Assembly (NCBI RefSeq): GCF_004310665.1
Contig: NZ_SIXF01000040.1
Span: forward strand, 1 to 40,478
Reading direction: 5' to 3'
DNA from: Pedobacter kyonggii
Lineage (GTDB): Bacteria > Bacteroidota > Bacteroidia > Sphingobacteriales > Sphingobacteriaceae
Length of the DNA stretch: 40,478 nucleotides
A program made the position numbers and the translations under genes. Below the pieces are notes generated by a model that saw only the letters and a list, made by a program, of their open reading frames with translations, was not told where the DNA came from and ran no database searches. Shown here in pieces: positions 7,290 through 16,308 of this stretch (the first letter of the stretch is position 1; every line of letters begins with the position of its first letter).

Positions 7290-9093
7290 ATTGTATATCC
7301 TGGCTATAGCAACTTGCTGCAATGTTTTATGTTTAATGGCCTGCGCACAGGAGCATACAGCGAATGAGAAAAAACTGGCTATTGCCAATGCGATAACTAA
7401 TGCAACAGTGTTATTAAATAATCAGGACGGTATTGTTCCTTTAAAATCGCTAGAGAAAAAGAACATTGCTTCAGTTAGCCTGAGTTTTGCTTATAGCGCT
7501 GTTTTCGATAGTCTGGCCAATAAATATGATAAAATCACTTCATTTTCTGCCGATTCGTATAAGGACAGCGTAAACCTGAACGATTTAGAAGATGATCTTA
7601 AATATTTTAATACGATTTTGATTTCCATTGATGATCAAAATGTAAACAAAGCCAAATACATTAACTTCATTAACAGCATCAGTAAAAATAAACAGGTAAT
7701 TATTTCTTTTTTTGGCAACGGACCTGGTTTGAAATCATTCGATCTGTTAAAATCTCCGATTGTATGGTCCGGTCAAAACAATATTGATGCTGCTGCTATT
7801 GTGCCACAATATATTTTTGGTGGTATTGCTGCTACGAATAAGTTAACCACGGCATATTCTGCCCGCTATACCATGGGTTCTGGTTTCACTACAACGGCTA
7901 CGCGCTTAAAGTATACTGTACCCGAAGATGCAGGTTTAAATTCGAACAACTTAAAAGAAATTGATGCCATTGCTGCTGAGGCCATAGCGCAGAAAGCAAC
8001 GCCAGGATTGGTGGTTTTGGTGGCTAAAGATGGCAAGGTAATCTTTAACAAAGCATATGGCACACATACTTATGATACCAATGTGCCCGATAAGGTAACC
8101 GATATTTTTGATCTGGCCTCAGTAACCAAGGTAACTGCAACCACACCTGCCGTAATGCGTTTGTTTGAAGAAGGAAAGTTAAAATTAGATACCAATATTG
8201 GTGCTTATATCCCAAAGGCACGTACTACGCCAATGAACAACATTCAGGTACGCGAAGTGATGTTGCACCAGGCAGGTTTTATCCCTTACATTCCTTTTCA
8301 CGATTATGTTAAAATCGGCGATTACAGCAGAGATTCTTCAGCAGCATATCCAACCAAAGTGGCCGATAACTATTACATCAAAAAAGGCTTTTTTAAAGAT
8401 TTTATGTGGCCTAAAATGCTCAATTCGCCAATAAGAACACGTGGCAAATATGTGTACAGCGATATCAGCATGTATGTAATGAAAGATATTGTAGAACATA
8501 TTAGTGAGGAGCCTTTAAATCAATATATTTATGAAAACTTTTACAAACCATTAGGCATGCAAACAGCGGGTTTCTTGCCACGTAACCGTTTTAAACCAGA
8601 ACAGATTATTCCAACCGAAATGGACAGCTATTTCAGGAAAACCCTTTTAGTTGGCTACGTTCACGATCAGGGTGCGGCTTTGGCTGGTGGTGTTTCTGGT
8701 CACGCAGGTTTATTTGCCAGCGCCAACGATCTGGCTATTATTTACCAGATGCTTTTAAACCGCGGTACTTATGGCGGGGTAGAATATTTCAAGAATTCGA
8801 CAGTAGATATGTTTACTTCGAAACAATCGAATGTTAGCCGCAGAGGCTTGGGTTTCGATCGTTGGGATCCAGATACGACTAAACGTTACCCGTCTGAACT
8901 GGCTTCGCCACAAACTTATGGCCATACCGGTTATACCGGAACTTGTGTTTGGGTAGATCCATCGCGCGGTTTGGTGTATGTGTTTTTGTCTAACCGTGTT
9001 AACCCTACCGTTACGGATAAGCTATCGAACTTAAAAATTAGAGGAAGGATTCAGGATGTGGTGAACAAAGCCATTGATGAATCGAAGAAATAA
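7276..9093 (+). CDS. Serine hydrolase (beta-lactamase fold) with orphan GH3 C-terminal-like domain, lipoprotein
   Basis: A 605-residue exported protein; the lipobox LMAC gives lipidated Cys23. Residues about 35-195 resemble the C-terminal domain of family-3 glycoside hydrolases (ATVLLNNQDGIVPLKSL is the typical entry). Residues about 215-600 form a class C beta-lactamase/CubicO-type domain with SVTK (nucleophile Ser282, Lys285), YSD (Tyr394) and HTG (550-552). Bacteroidota often have about 1000-residue fusions of a complete NagZ-like GH3 enzyme with this domain; here the GH3 catalytic barrel is missing, although the signal peptide is intact, so it looks like an internal loss rather than a broken gene. 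It probably acts on peptidoglycan or D-Ala peptides (inference). Overlaps the preceding amidohydrolase by 14 bp. Confidence 0.88.
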   Translation: MKRNRLYILAIATCCNVLCLMACAQEHTANEKKLAIANAITNATVLLNNQDGIVPLKSLEKKNIASVSLSFAYSAVFDSLANKYDKITSFSADSYKDSVNLNDLEDDLKYFNTILISIDDQNVNKAKYINFINSISKNKQVIISFFGNGPGLKSFDLLKSPIVWSGQNNIDAAAIVPQYIFGGIAATNKLTTAYSARYTMGSGFTTTATRLKYTVPEDAGLNSNNLKEIDAIAAEAIAQKATPGLVVLVAKDGKVIFNKAYGTHTYDTNVPDKVTDIFDLASVTKVTATTPAVMRLFEEGKLKLDTNIGAYIPKARTTPMNNIQVREVMLHQAGFIPYIPFHDYVKIGDYSRDSSAAYPTKVADNYYIKKGFFKDFMWPKMLNSPIRTRGKYVYSDISMYVMKDIVEHISEEPLNQYIYENFYKPLGMQTAGFLPRNRFKPEQIIPTEMDSYFRKTLLVGYVHDQGAALAGGVSGHAGLFASANDLAIIYQMLLNRGTYGGVEYFKNSTVDMFTSKQSNVSRRGLGFDRWDPDTTKRYPSELASPQTYGHTGYTGTCVWVDPSRGLVYVFLSNRVNPTVTDKLSNLKIRGRIQDVVNKAIDESKK

Positions 9094-9112
9094 ATTTGTA
9101 AAATATCTAAAT

Positions 9113-9634
9113 ATGAAACGAATCAAAACTTTAGCGCTTTCGTTGCTTTTTATTGGAGGGGTAAGCATTGCAAATGCACAACAGATTAAAGATGGAGAAA
9201 CCGTAAATGTAGATGGAATTGCGGTAACCTATTCTATTGTTAATAAAGAAAAATTAACCATAAAAGATCAAAATGTCGATCGTTATAAAGTGCTGGCTTC
9301 GGTAAAAAACAATACTGGTAAATCTTTTAATATCCGATTGGCCAGTTCGCTGGATTTGTCAGCAATAAGTAGCTCAAAAATTGTAGAGCTAGATTGTATT
9401 AACGCAACGGGAGCTAGGCTAACCTCAAAAAAGGTTCAGATTGCTATGAAAAGCCATTTGATAAATGTTACTTATCCTACAAAAGATAAAGATGGGAAAG
9501 CAATTACCGCTGTGTTACCGATTACGGCGGGCTATTATTTCGATCAGGGACAAGTGATAGAAAATGATGCTATTTTTATTGTACCGGCAGGCGAAGCACC
9601 AAAAGTTTCTGTAAGGAGTTTGCTGAAGAATTAA
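9113..9634 (+). CDS. Small secreted protein of unknown function
   Basis: I start this 173-residue protein at MKRIKTLALSL (ATG at 9113), because the preceding 13 in-frame codons are not signal-peptide-like and overlap the upstream gene. The start gives a clear signal peptide ending near ANAQ. The mature part is rich in beta-forming residues, with no Cys-pair or catalytic motif I recognise; it reads like an immunoglobulin-fold or DUF-type periplasmic protein (VKNNTGKSFNIRLASSLDLS). It lies 19 bp after the serine hydrolase, so it may share its transcript. A perfect hairpin follows at 9651-9697. Confidence 0.8.
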   Translation: MKRIKTLALSLLFIGGVSIANAQQIKDGETVNVDGIAVTYSIVNKEKLTIKDQNVDRYKVLASVKNNTGKSFNIRLASSLDLSAISSSKIVELDCINATGARLTSKKVQIAMKSHLINVTYPTKDKDGKAITAVLPITAGYYFDQGQVIENDAIFIVPAGEAPKVSVRSLLKN

Positions 9635-9650
9635 ATATTTGCTTAAATTC

Positions 9651-9697
9651 AGAGTTGTCAACTTAAATAGCCAGTTTGCCAGAAAGTTGACAACTCT
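9651..9697. terminator. Hairpin between convergent genes; copy 1 of a dispersed palindrome
   Basis: AGAGTTGTCAACTT (9651-9664) pairs perfectly with AAGTTGACAACTCT (9684-9697) across a 19-base loop. It lies between the ends of two convergent genes, so it can serve as a bidirectional terminator. The same palindrome with a similar loop (ATAG, CC, then AGAAAG) recurs at 27270-27317, so it is a repeat family and not just a terminator. Confidence 0.8.
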
Positions 9698-9702
9698 TCC
9701 GC

Positions 9703-10545
9703 CTAAAAATTGATTGCCAACTTATAAATTACCGTTTTAAGTTCTTCGCTATCACGATCCTCACACAATAAAAAAGTTGTACTATGCTCGTTTTGGCTAA
9801 GTAAAGTAATGCCTTCAAATTTATGTTTGTCCGAGATTTTATTGCTGAAGGTTAGCTTCAAAGTCTGCAGGTTAATACTGCCGATAAAACTGCCCAAAAT
9901 TTCTCCATCAGCATAAGTCGATTTGGTATCTTCGGCGGTAGCAATGAAAAATATTTCATTTTTCACCAATACAGCATCGGTAAAAGAAGATTCTACATGA
10001 TCAATATTTGGAAGCTTAAAAGGGTTGAACTTAACTTGTTTAGCTTTAGCTAAATCTGCTTCCTGGATATCGAATATGCCATTCTTTGCATCGATCCCAT
10101 TGCCACGGTTAAAAAGTAGCCACTCATTCCCTGTAAAAATTGAACCTTCAAGGTTAAAGTTCTGATCATCTATTTTAGCAATAGCTTTAAGTTTGGTGTA
10201 GGTATCGGTCAGGTCTTTCTGAATAACTTTTTGAGTTTTCAGGTCGAATTCGATCATCAGGTTTCTTTTGGGCGTAGAGCCCGAACCTAATATGTAGAGC
10301 TTATTGTTATTATGACAAAGGATTTCGAAATCGGGTTTTAAGGATTTAGGTATGTTTTCTAACTGATTTAGTTCCGCTTCAAATAATATCTGAATCTTGC
10401 GGAGCTGCTTGGTTTTGATGTTGTATTCATTTAAATAAGCACTGTTATCGCCTATAATATACAGTAAATCTTCACTCAAGAATAACCCTGAAGCAGAACC
10501 AATCCCATCAATTTCGGCGTAAACTTCTAAAGTTGTTGAATGCAT
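9703..10545 (-). CDS. Hypothetical protein, beta-propeller-like
   Basis: A 280-residue protein with no signal peptide or membrane segment. It has repeated hydrophobic-strand units such as LLYIIGDNSAYLNEYNI and KLYILGSGS, which suggest a beta-propeller resembling esterase-like phytase or SdiA-regulated families. It may match the DUF6929 group of Bacteroidota (from memory, unsure). No catalytic residues are recognised. It is convergent with the secreted protein at 9113-9634 and is separated from the oxygenase gene upstream by a 141-bp gap holding an IS-end-like hairpin. Confidence 0.75.
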   Translation of the reverse strand: MHSTTLEVYAEIDGIGSASGLFLSEDLLYIIGDNSAYLNEYNIKTKQLRKIQILFEAELNQLENIPKSLKPDFEILCHNNNKLYILGSGSTPKRNLMIEFDLKTQKVIQKDLTDTYTKLKAIAKIDDQNFNLEGSIFTGNEWLLFNRGNGIDAKNGIFDIQEADLAKAKQVKFNPFKLPNIDHVESSFTDAVLVKNEIFFIATAEDTKSTYADGEILGSFIGSINLQTLKLTFSNKISDKHKFEGITLLSQNEHSTTFLLCEDRDSEELKTVIYKLAINF

Positions 10546-10577
10546 GTTTGAAAATAATAAAAGAGCACCGGTTTTGC

Positions 10578-10613
10578 ACTGCCCCCAAAAAGTTAGACAC
10601 TATTTGGGGCAGT
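10578..10613. repeat. Hairpin resembling paired IS ends
   Basis: ACTGCCCC (10578-10585) pairs with GGGGCAGT (10606-10613), and the pairing extends through CAAA/TATTTG. The loop contains AAAAAGTTAGACAC, reminiscent of IS3-type terminal sequences, where a run of C and A bases leads into GTTAGACA. It could be a miniature or abortive remnant with two ends brought together, or simply a local hairpin. No transposase is nearby. Confidence 0.5.
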
Positions 10614-10686
10614 CTATTTTGGCCGATGCTTTTATTTTTGTTTACGATTCGCTAGGGACTCATGACTGAGGGCTCACGACTCCAAA

Positions 10687-11649
10687 CTATTTCTTCAATC
10701 CAATTTCTCTTAATCTTTCATCCAAATATTCACCCGCAGTCATGTCACTATAGGCTTTAGGGTGTTCCGCATCAATGGTTGATGGTAAACTTGTTAGATC
10801 CATATCGCTGCGTGGATGTAAGAAAAACGGAACAGAAAAACGAGAGGTTTTCATCAGCTCGCGAGGTGGGTTTACCACTCTATGTGTTGTCGATTTTAAT
10901 TTATTGTTGGTTAAACGCTGTAACATATCGCCAACGTTCACCACTATATCAGTGTGGTGTGCTTTAATCGGTAACCACTCATTGCTACGGGTTAAAACTT
11001 CTAAGCCATCTGCACTGGCACCAATTAATAAGGTAATCAAATTGATGTCTTCATGCGCACCAGCACGTACCGCGTCGTCAGGAATGGTTTCAGGATTTTC
11101 GATCGGGAAGTAGTGAATACCCCTCAAAATAGAATTTCCGTTATGAACATGTTTGTCGAAATAATTGATCGGCAATTCCAGGTAGGTAGCAATGGCACGT
11201 AATAAATGTGTCCCGTTTTCTTCCAGTTTTTTATAAATATCGCCTGTTACTTGGTTAAATTCTGGTAGTTCTTCTAAAACTTCATTGTCAGGATATTCAT
11301 TTTTAACCGGATCACCATCAGTTACTTCCTGGCCAATCTGCCAGAATTCTTTCAAATCTGGAGTTTTAGCCCCTTTAGCTGTTTCTTTGCCTGCACTGGT
11401 GTAACCACGTTGACCGGCTAATTCCGGTTTCTCGTATTTCCTTTTGGTTTCAACGGGAAGCGAAAAGGCAGCTTTAATATTTTCATAAAGCTTGTCAATT
11501 AATTCCTGGCTTAAACCATGGTTGGTAATGGTAACAAAACCCGAATCGTTAAAAGCCCTGCCCAATTCATCAGAAAACTTTTTACGGTCTTCTGCAGAGC
11601 CATTGATGTAAGAGCCTAAATCTAAACAAGGAATATACGGTGTAGACAT
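10687..11649 (-). CDS. 2-oxoglutarate/Fe(II) oxygenase, isopenicillin N synthase family
   Basis: A 320-residue protein with the N-terminal DIOX_N region (YIPCLDLGSYI; FVTITNHGL) and the C-terminal double-stranded beta-helix. Iron ligands are His199 and Asp201 (AHEDINLITLL) and His256 (THRVVNPP); the 2-oxoglutarate-binding pair is Arg270-Phe-Ser272 (RxS). This family hydroxylates or oxidises small molecules using oxygen and 2-oxoglutarate. Bacterial members of this length are common and mostly uncharacterised, so no substrate is assigned. A single-gene unit followed by a 141-bp spacer to the next minus-strand gene. Confidence 0.93.
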   Translation of the reverse strand: MSTPYIPCLDLGSYINGSAEDRKKFSDELGRAFNDSGFVTITNHGLSQELIDKLYENIKAAFSLPVETKRKYEKPELAGQRGYTSAGKETAKGAKTPDLKEFWQIGQEVTDGDPVKNEYPDNEVLEELPEFNQVTGDIYKKLEENGTHLLRAIATYLELPINYFDKHVHNGNSILRGIHYFPIENPETIPDDAVRAGAHEDINLITLLIGASADGLEVLTRSNEWLPIKAHHTDIVVNVGDMLQRLTNNKLKSTTHRVVNPPRELMKTSRFSVPFFLHPRSDMDLTSLPSTIDAEHPKAYSDMTAGEYLDERLREIGLKK

Positions 11650-11914
11650 AATTTTATATTTAATGTTTTACGAATTTAAAAAGAATTGTTATTAACTGCA
11701 TTTAGGTTGGAAGTTAAGTCTTTAATAAATTAATATACAGTTTTTTAAGTTATTAACAAAATTGCAAAAGCTAGGTAATATTCGATTGTCACACTAAATC
11801 CATTATAATTTAAACGCAAACTAGACTTTGTTTAATTTCGTATCATTAAGTAGAAATAACATTAGTAGCCTGTAAGGTAAAATGGTTATTTGCGACTAAA
11901 AAAATAAAACACAA

Positions 11915-12514
11915 ATGAAAAAAATAATTTTAATCCTATTAGCAGTATTAGCCTTAAATCAGGCGGATGCACAAGGGAAAAAGACAGAGAAAGCTACATT
12001 TGGAATGGGCTGTTTTTGGTGTACTGAAGCCATTTTTCAACGTTTAAAAGGCGTAATATCGGTTAAATCGGGATATGAAGGTGGTGCCTTAAGCAATCCA
12101 ACATATGAAGAAGTGTGTACAGGGGCTACCGGGCATGCCGAGGTTTTAGAGATTACCTATAACCCAATGGTGATTTCTTACGATGATTTATTGGAAGTTT
12201 TTTGGAAAAGCCACGATCCTACAACATTAAACCGTCAGGGTGCTGATAGCGGTACCCAATATCGCTCCGTAGTTTTTTATCATTCGGCTGAGCAAAAATC
12301 TTTGGCAGAAAAATATAAGGCAGAACTGAATAAAACCAATGCCTATGGCAAAAAAGTGGTAACAGCAATTGAAGCAGCCAAGCCATTTTATATTGCAGAA
12401 AATTACCACCAGAATTATTTCAACAAAAACGGAAGTGAACCTTATTGCAGATTGGTGATCCAGCCTAAAATAGAGAAACTGGAAAAAATATTTAAGGCGA
12501 AGCTTAAAAATTAA
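11915..12514 (+). CDS. msrA: Exported peptide-methionine (S)-S-oxide reductase MsrA
   Basis: A 199-residue MsrA with the family signature GCFWC (catalytic Cys33, second Cys36) directly after a cleavable signal peptide (MKKIILILLAVLAL, with QADAQ at the cut site). MsrA reduces the S isomer of methionine sulfoxide in proteins. The signal peptide implies repair of envelope proteins, where a periplasmic reductant would be needed. Other conserved stretches are YKSG/GYEGG, HAEVLEITY and ENYHQNYF. A CYC-type C-terminal resolving pair reduces here to PYCRLV. A strong terminator follows at 12530. Confidence 0.95.
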   Translation: MKKIILILLAVLALNQADAQGKKTEKATFGMGCFWCTEAIFQRLKGVISVKSGYEGGALSNPTYEEVCTGATGHAEVLEITYNPMVISYDDLLEVFWKSHDPTTLNRQGADSGTQYRSVVFYHSAEQKSLAEKYKAELNKTNAYGKKVVTAIEAAKPFYIAENYHQNYFNKNGSEPYCRLVIQPKIEKLEKIFKAKLKN

Positions 12515-12529
12515 TAAGCGTGCTTGACT

Positions 12530-12560
12530 AGCCCTGCAATAAACATTGCAGGGCTTTTTG
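12530..12560 (+). terminator. Rho-independent terminator after msrA
   Basis: AGCCCTGCAAT (12530-12540) pairs perfectly with ATTGCAGGGCT (12545-12555) around an AAAC loop, followed by TTTT and G. It ends the msrA transcript and separates it from the VOC gene. Confidence 0.93.
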
Positions 12561-12587
12561 TTAATTTAGGAATTTAAACTTTTGTTT

Positions 12588-12941
12588 ATGGTAAAAAGAA
12601 TAGTGCTGAATATCGATACCCTAAAAATTGCTGATGCAGCCAGTTTTTATAAAGATATTTTGGGGCTTGATCTGCTAATGGATCTTGGTTGGATTGCAAC
12701 TTATGGTGCGGCAGGACAAAGAATGGATGTACAGATCAGTTTTGCGTCCGAAGGTGGATCGGGTACCCCAACACCAGATCTATCCATCGAAGTTGAACAT
12801 GTTGATGAAATATTGGAAAAAGTTAAGGCAGCTGGATTTTCGATCGAATACGGCCCGGCTGATGAACCATGGGGTGTTAGGCGGTTTTACACCAGAGATC
12901 CTTTCGGTAAATTGATTAATATTTTAAGCCATCTCGATTAA
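12588..12941 (+). CDS. VOC-superfamily protein (glyoxalase-like)
   Basis: I start this 117-residue protein at the ATG at 12588 (MVKRIVLNIDT); an upstream TTG two codons earlier is not convincing. It has one glyoxalase/bleomycin-resistance beta-alpha-beta-beta-beta fold repeated: FYKDILGLDLLMDLGW is the first motif and RRFYTRDPFGKLINIL the second, with Glu in SIEVEHVDEIL as a likely metal-site residue. The substrate is unknown. It stands alone between the msrA terminator and a convergent lipoprotein gene. Confidence 0.86.
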   Translation: MVKRIVLNIDTLKIADAASFYKDILGLDLLMDLGWIATYGAAGQRMDVQISFASEGGSGTPTPDLSIEVEHVDEILEKVKAAGFSIEYGPADEPWGVRRFYTRDPFGKLINILSHLD

Positions 12942-13034
12942 TTCCCGAATCCTTCCGCTTATGAATTTGTCCTCTTGAGTAGATGCTAATATCTATCTGT
13001 GTGTATCCTTTTTATCAGTGGTTAAAACTTACCA

Positions 13035-14336
13035 TTAGTTCAAAAAACCTTTAGCTTTTTCGAGCAGTTCGCTGCCTTTCTTGCCAATCTCTTTTTTTCC
13101 TTTTTCTATGGTTGATGGCTGAGTATACTCACTCACCGAATTGGAAAGCGCTTTAAACTTGCCTATGCCGGCAAATACTTCTTCGGTATAAGGAACACCC
13201 TGTTGTTTCATCAGTTTTTCCCAATCTATTTTCGAGAGTACCGCAATCATGTATTTGGTAGCAATTTTACCGATAAACGCTTTGTCGTACACACCAGTTA
13301 ATGCCTTGTCTGATTTACGGTCTTTTACATATATCATAGTTTGTTGTAGGGCTTCGCGTTCGCTATTAGAAAATAATGGGCTTTTGCTCAGCTTTTCCAA
13401 GGCTGGAAGCGACTGCTCTGGTCTTTCCTTTTTTAAATTCAGATAAGCGGTTATTCCCCAAACCAGTTCGTTTTGGATGCCGAGTTTGTTCATGTCGTTT
13501 AAGAAAGCCTCAAAATCTTCAAGCGATCTTTCTTCATCGATTTTCCGTTCCATTCTCATTCGGTCAAAGCCTCTAAAAAGATAGTTCATGCTATGGAAAG
13601 CCAAGTGTGTCTGCTCATCGTTTAATCGGCTACAGCCAAAAAAGGCTTTGGTGTAGGGGAGTGGGATTTTCTCGTTTTTATCGAGCCATTTAATGTTTCT
13701 CGAAAGACCATCTTCAGATAAATAAAACAGGTTGTTGCTAAAAAACAAGAAACCGCGCACAAATTCCAAAAGTGTTTTAATTTCGCAATCATCCAGCAGT
13801 TCAGGTTGAGTTTTAGCACATTCATATAATGCAAAAGGTTGCCCTAAATCTCTGGTGGCCAGTACCGCCATGCTTAAAATGGCATGTTCTATATTTTGAT
13901 AGTAAGCCTTGTTTGCATCCTTAAAAAATGGTTGCGGCGTTTTTACGCCCGTTTTCATTGCAATAAATCCAGCGGTAAGCAATGGAAAAACATCCTCATC
14001 GGTTTCTTTTACAAATTGTTTAACCGATCGATATTCTTTATACACCATCAGCGCATCAATTACAGAAATATTTTCGTTGTTGTGCGCATTTACTTTGTTG
14101 AGGGTACTAACAACACTTTGTGCCTGTTTACTGAATTTCTGATACTCAGGCTGGGTGGTATCCTGAACGGCAGTTGAACGGACTGCTATTTTAGCAAATT
14201 TATAAAATATGATTTTATCATAATTGATGTTTTCAGCCAGTTTCTTTTTATCAAGTTCGAGTAAAAGCTGATCGGTTTTTTCGCCAGAACAGGCAGCTAA
14301 AAATAGTACAAAGCAAAATAAAATTAAATTCTTCAT
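13035..14336 (-). CDS. Lipoprotein of unknown function, alpha-helical repeats
   Basis: I start at MKNLILFCFVLFLAAC (ATG at 14336), 433 residues, because this gives a textbook lipoprotein signal with lipobox LAAC; an extra 13 codons upstream would spoil it. The mature protein is helical and resembles tetratricopeptide or Sel1-like repeats (YRSVKQFVKETDEDVFPLL, AYYQNIEHAILSMAVLATRD), with a short helical C-terminal tail (EKGKKEIGKKGSELLEKAKG). No enzymatic motif is seen. It may be a scaffold in the outer membrane. It is convergent with the VOC gene and divergent from mqo. Confidence 0.8.
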   Translation of the reverse strand: MKNLILFCFVLFLAACSGEKTDQLLLELDKKKLAENINYDKIIFYKFAKIAVRSTAVQDTTQPEYQKFSKQAQSVVSTLNKVNAHNNENISVIDALMVYKEYRSVKQFVKETDEDVFPLLTAGFIAMKTGVKTPQPFFKDANKAYYQNIEHAILSMAVLATRDLGQPFALYECAKTQPELLDDCEIKTLLEFVRGFLFFSNNLFYLSEDGLSRNIKWLDKNEKIPLPYTKAFFGCSRLNDEQTHLAFHSMNYLFRGFDRMRMERKIDEERSLEDFEAFLNDMNKLGIQNELVWGITAYLNLKKERPEQSLPALEKLSKSPLFSNSEREALQQTMIYVKDRKSDKALTGVYDKAFIGKIATKYMIAVLSKIDWEKLMKQQGVPYTEEVFAGIGKFKALSNSVSEYTQPSTIEKGKKEIGKKGSELLEKAKGFLN

Positions 14337-14721
14337 GAGGCATGTTTTAAACAAATAGATGTATAAAACTAACACTTTAGGAAGGAAAAAAAATTAAAAA
14401 TGCAGATTTTGCTAAATTTAGCCTTTCTGAACATTTCCTGATTATCGAAATTTAAATTTTTTCGAGCGTTTAAAAGTAAAATGATAAATTTTTAGAAGAA
14501 ATAGATGGTTCGATTAGCAAATTAACAATAGGTTTCTATGGTTAGTTTTATGTTCTGTTTGCTTTGTTATTGATCAAACTAATTTTTGGATTAAAATTTG
14601 ATTAGAGCTTGTCAAAAAGAGAGAGGTATTTCTAATTTTTTGGCAATTTTTTCAGAATTAATGGCCTAAAATTCGTGGGATGTTTAAAATCATTCTAAAT
14701 TTGTAACTCCTTTAAGCTAAG
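14337..14721. other. A/T-rich divergent promoter region of lipoprotein and mqo
   Basis: These 385 bp hold no gene. The only clear signal is TAAATTTG at 14696-14703, an exact match to the Bacteroidota -7 element TAnnTTTG, 18 bp before the mqo ATG. I find no convincing TTG -33 element 19-21 bp upstream (ATTCG lies there). No hairpin stands out. Confidence 0.6.
14696..14703 (+). promoter_or_regulatory. Probable -7 promoter element for mqo
   Basis: TAAATTTG fits the TAnnTTTG consensus of the Bacteroidota primary sigma factor. With the mqo ATG at 14722, transcription would start only about 10-14 bases before translation. Confidence 0.55.
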
Positions 14722-16239
14722 ATGACAAAAAAGAAAAAGACAGTTGGTAAAACTGACGCTGATGTAATTTTAATTGGGGCTGGCATCATGAGTGCAACCC
14801 TGGGTGTTTTGTTAAAACAATTAGAGCCCAATTTAAGCATAGAAATTTACGAACGTTTAGATATTGCGGCGGCAGAAAGTTCTGATGCCTGGAATAACGC
14901 CGGAACGGGACACTCTGCTTTTTGCGAATTAAACTATACACCCGAAAAGAAGGATGGTACGGTTGAAATAAAAAAGGCAGTTCAGATTGCAGAACATTTT
15001 GAAGTTTCCAAGCAATTTTGGTCATACTTAGTTACCAAGGGATTGGTTTCTGACCCTTGTAATTTTATCCGCAATATTCCTCACATGAGTTTTGTTTGGG
15101 GGAAAAAGAACGTAGAGTACCTTAAAAAACGCTACGACGCATTAACCCAATGTGATCTGTTTAGCGACATGCAATATACGGAGGATACTGAGCTCGTAAA
15201 AAACTGGGCACCTTTAATTATGGATGGTCGTAAAAAAAGCGAAAAAGTTGCAGCAACAAAAATGGATTTAGGAACCGATGTTAATTTCGGAACTTTAACC
15301 CGTGATATGTTTAACAACTTAAAGGAGCAAAGTAATGTTAATCTGCATTTCAATCACGAAATCCGCGACCTGAAAAAAAATAAAGACGGCAATTGGATTG
15401 TAAAAGTTAAAGATTTAGAAACCGGTGATAAACGTAAACGTGTAGCTAAATTTGTATTTATCGGTGCCGGTGGTGGTTCTTTGCCATTATTGGAAAAATC
15501 AGATATTCCTGAAGGAAAAGGTTTTGGCGGTTTCCCCGTAAGTGGGCAATGGCTAAAATGTACCAATGAAGAAATTATTAAAAAACACCATGCAAAAGTG
15601 TACGGAAAAGCTGCGGTTGGTGCGCCACCAATGTCGGTTCCACATTTAGATACCAGAATGATTAATGGCAAACAAGCATTGTTGTTTGGCCCTTATGCTG
15701 GTTTTTCTACCAAATTCCTTAAAAATGGTTCATTCCTGGATTTACCAAAATCAATTAAATTTAATAACATCCGTCCGATGCTCTCTGCAGGATTGCATAA
15801 CCTCGATTTAACAAAATATTTAATTGAGCAGGTTAGGCAGTCGCCAGAAGACAGGTTGGAAGCGTTGAAAGAATATTTACCAACTGCCGAACTTAAAGAT
15901 TGGGAACTGGAATATGCAGGGCAGCGTGTTCAGGTAATTAAAAAAGACGAAAAACAAGGTGGTATTTTAGAGTTTGGCACCGAGGTAGTAAGTACTGCTG
16001 ATGGTTCTATTGCAGCTTTGCTGGGCGCTTCTCCAGGGGCATCAACAGCAGTTTCTATTATGCTCGATCTATTAAACCGTTGCTTTGCAGAAGATTTAGC
16101 TACCGACGAATGGCAGGCGAAAATCAGAGAAATGATCCCAACCTATGGAAAAGCCTTAGCTCAGGACCCAGCACTTTGCAAAGAAACCAGAACAAGAACA
16201 TCGAAAGTATTGAAAATAGAAAATACGGTGAGTGCTTAG
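14722..16239 (+). CDS. mqo: Malate:quinone oxidoreductase
   Basis: A 505-residue peripheral-membrane flavoprotein that oxidises malate to oxaloacetate and passes electrons to the quinone pool, replacing or assisting cytosolic malate dehydrogenase in the citric acid cycle. An FAD-binding dinucleotide fold opens the protein (DADVILIGAGIMSATLG), then a SSDAWNNAGTGHSAFCELNYT region typical of Mqo, HMSFVWG, GAGGGSLPLLEKSDIPEGKGF, and LFGPYAGFSTKFLKNGS. Length agrees with the family (about 490-510). A poly-Lys N-terminus (MTKKKKTV) may help membrane docking (inference). It has its own promoter box and a terminator at 16263. Confidence 0.97.
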   Translation: MTKKKKTVGKTDADVILIGAGIMSATLGVLLKQLEPNLSIEIYERLDIAAAESSDAWNNAGTGHSAFCELNYTPEKKDGTVEIKKAVQIAEHFEVSKQFWSYLVTKGLVSDPCNFIRNIPHMSFVWGKKNVEYLKKRYDALTQCDLFSDMQYTEDTELVKNWAPLIMDGRKKSEKVAATKMDLGTDVNFGTLTRDMFNNLKEQSNVNLHFNHEIRDLKKNKDGNWIVKVKDLETGDKRKRVAKFVFIGAGGGSLPLLEKSDIPEGKGFGGFPVSGQWLKCTNEEIIKKHHAKVYGKAAVGAPPMSVPHLDTRMINGKQALLFGPYAGFSTKFLKNGSFLDLPKSIKFNNIRPMLSAGLHNLDLTKYLIEQVRQSPEDRLEALKEYLPTAELKDWELEYAGQRVQVIKKDEKQGGILEFGTEVVSTADGSIAALLGASPGASTAVSIMLDLLNRCFAEDLATDEWQAKIREMIPTYGKALAQDPALCKETRTRTSKVLKIENTVSA

Positions 16240-16262
16240 GCAATAACACAATAAATCTTTAA

Positions 16263-16290
16263 AAGGTCCTGATGTAAATCGGGACCTTCT
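16263..16290 (+). terminator. Terminator after mqo
   Basis: AAGGTCC-t-GAT (16263-16273) pairs with ATC-g-GGACCTT (16278-16288) around a GTAA loop with one mismatch, then CT and CTTGTTT. The stem resembles the rpsJ terminator at 39688. Confidence 0.8.
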
Positions 16291-16308
16291 TGTTTGAAAT
16301 ATTTCCGT

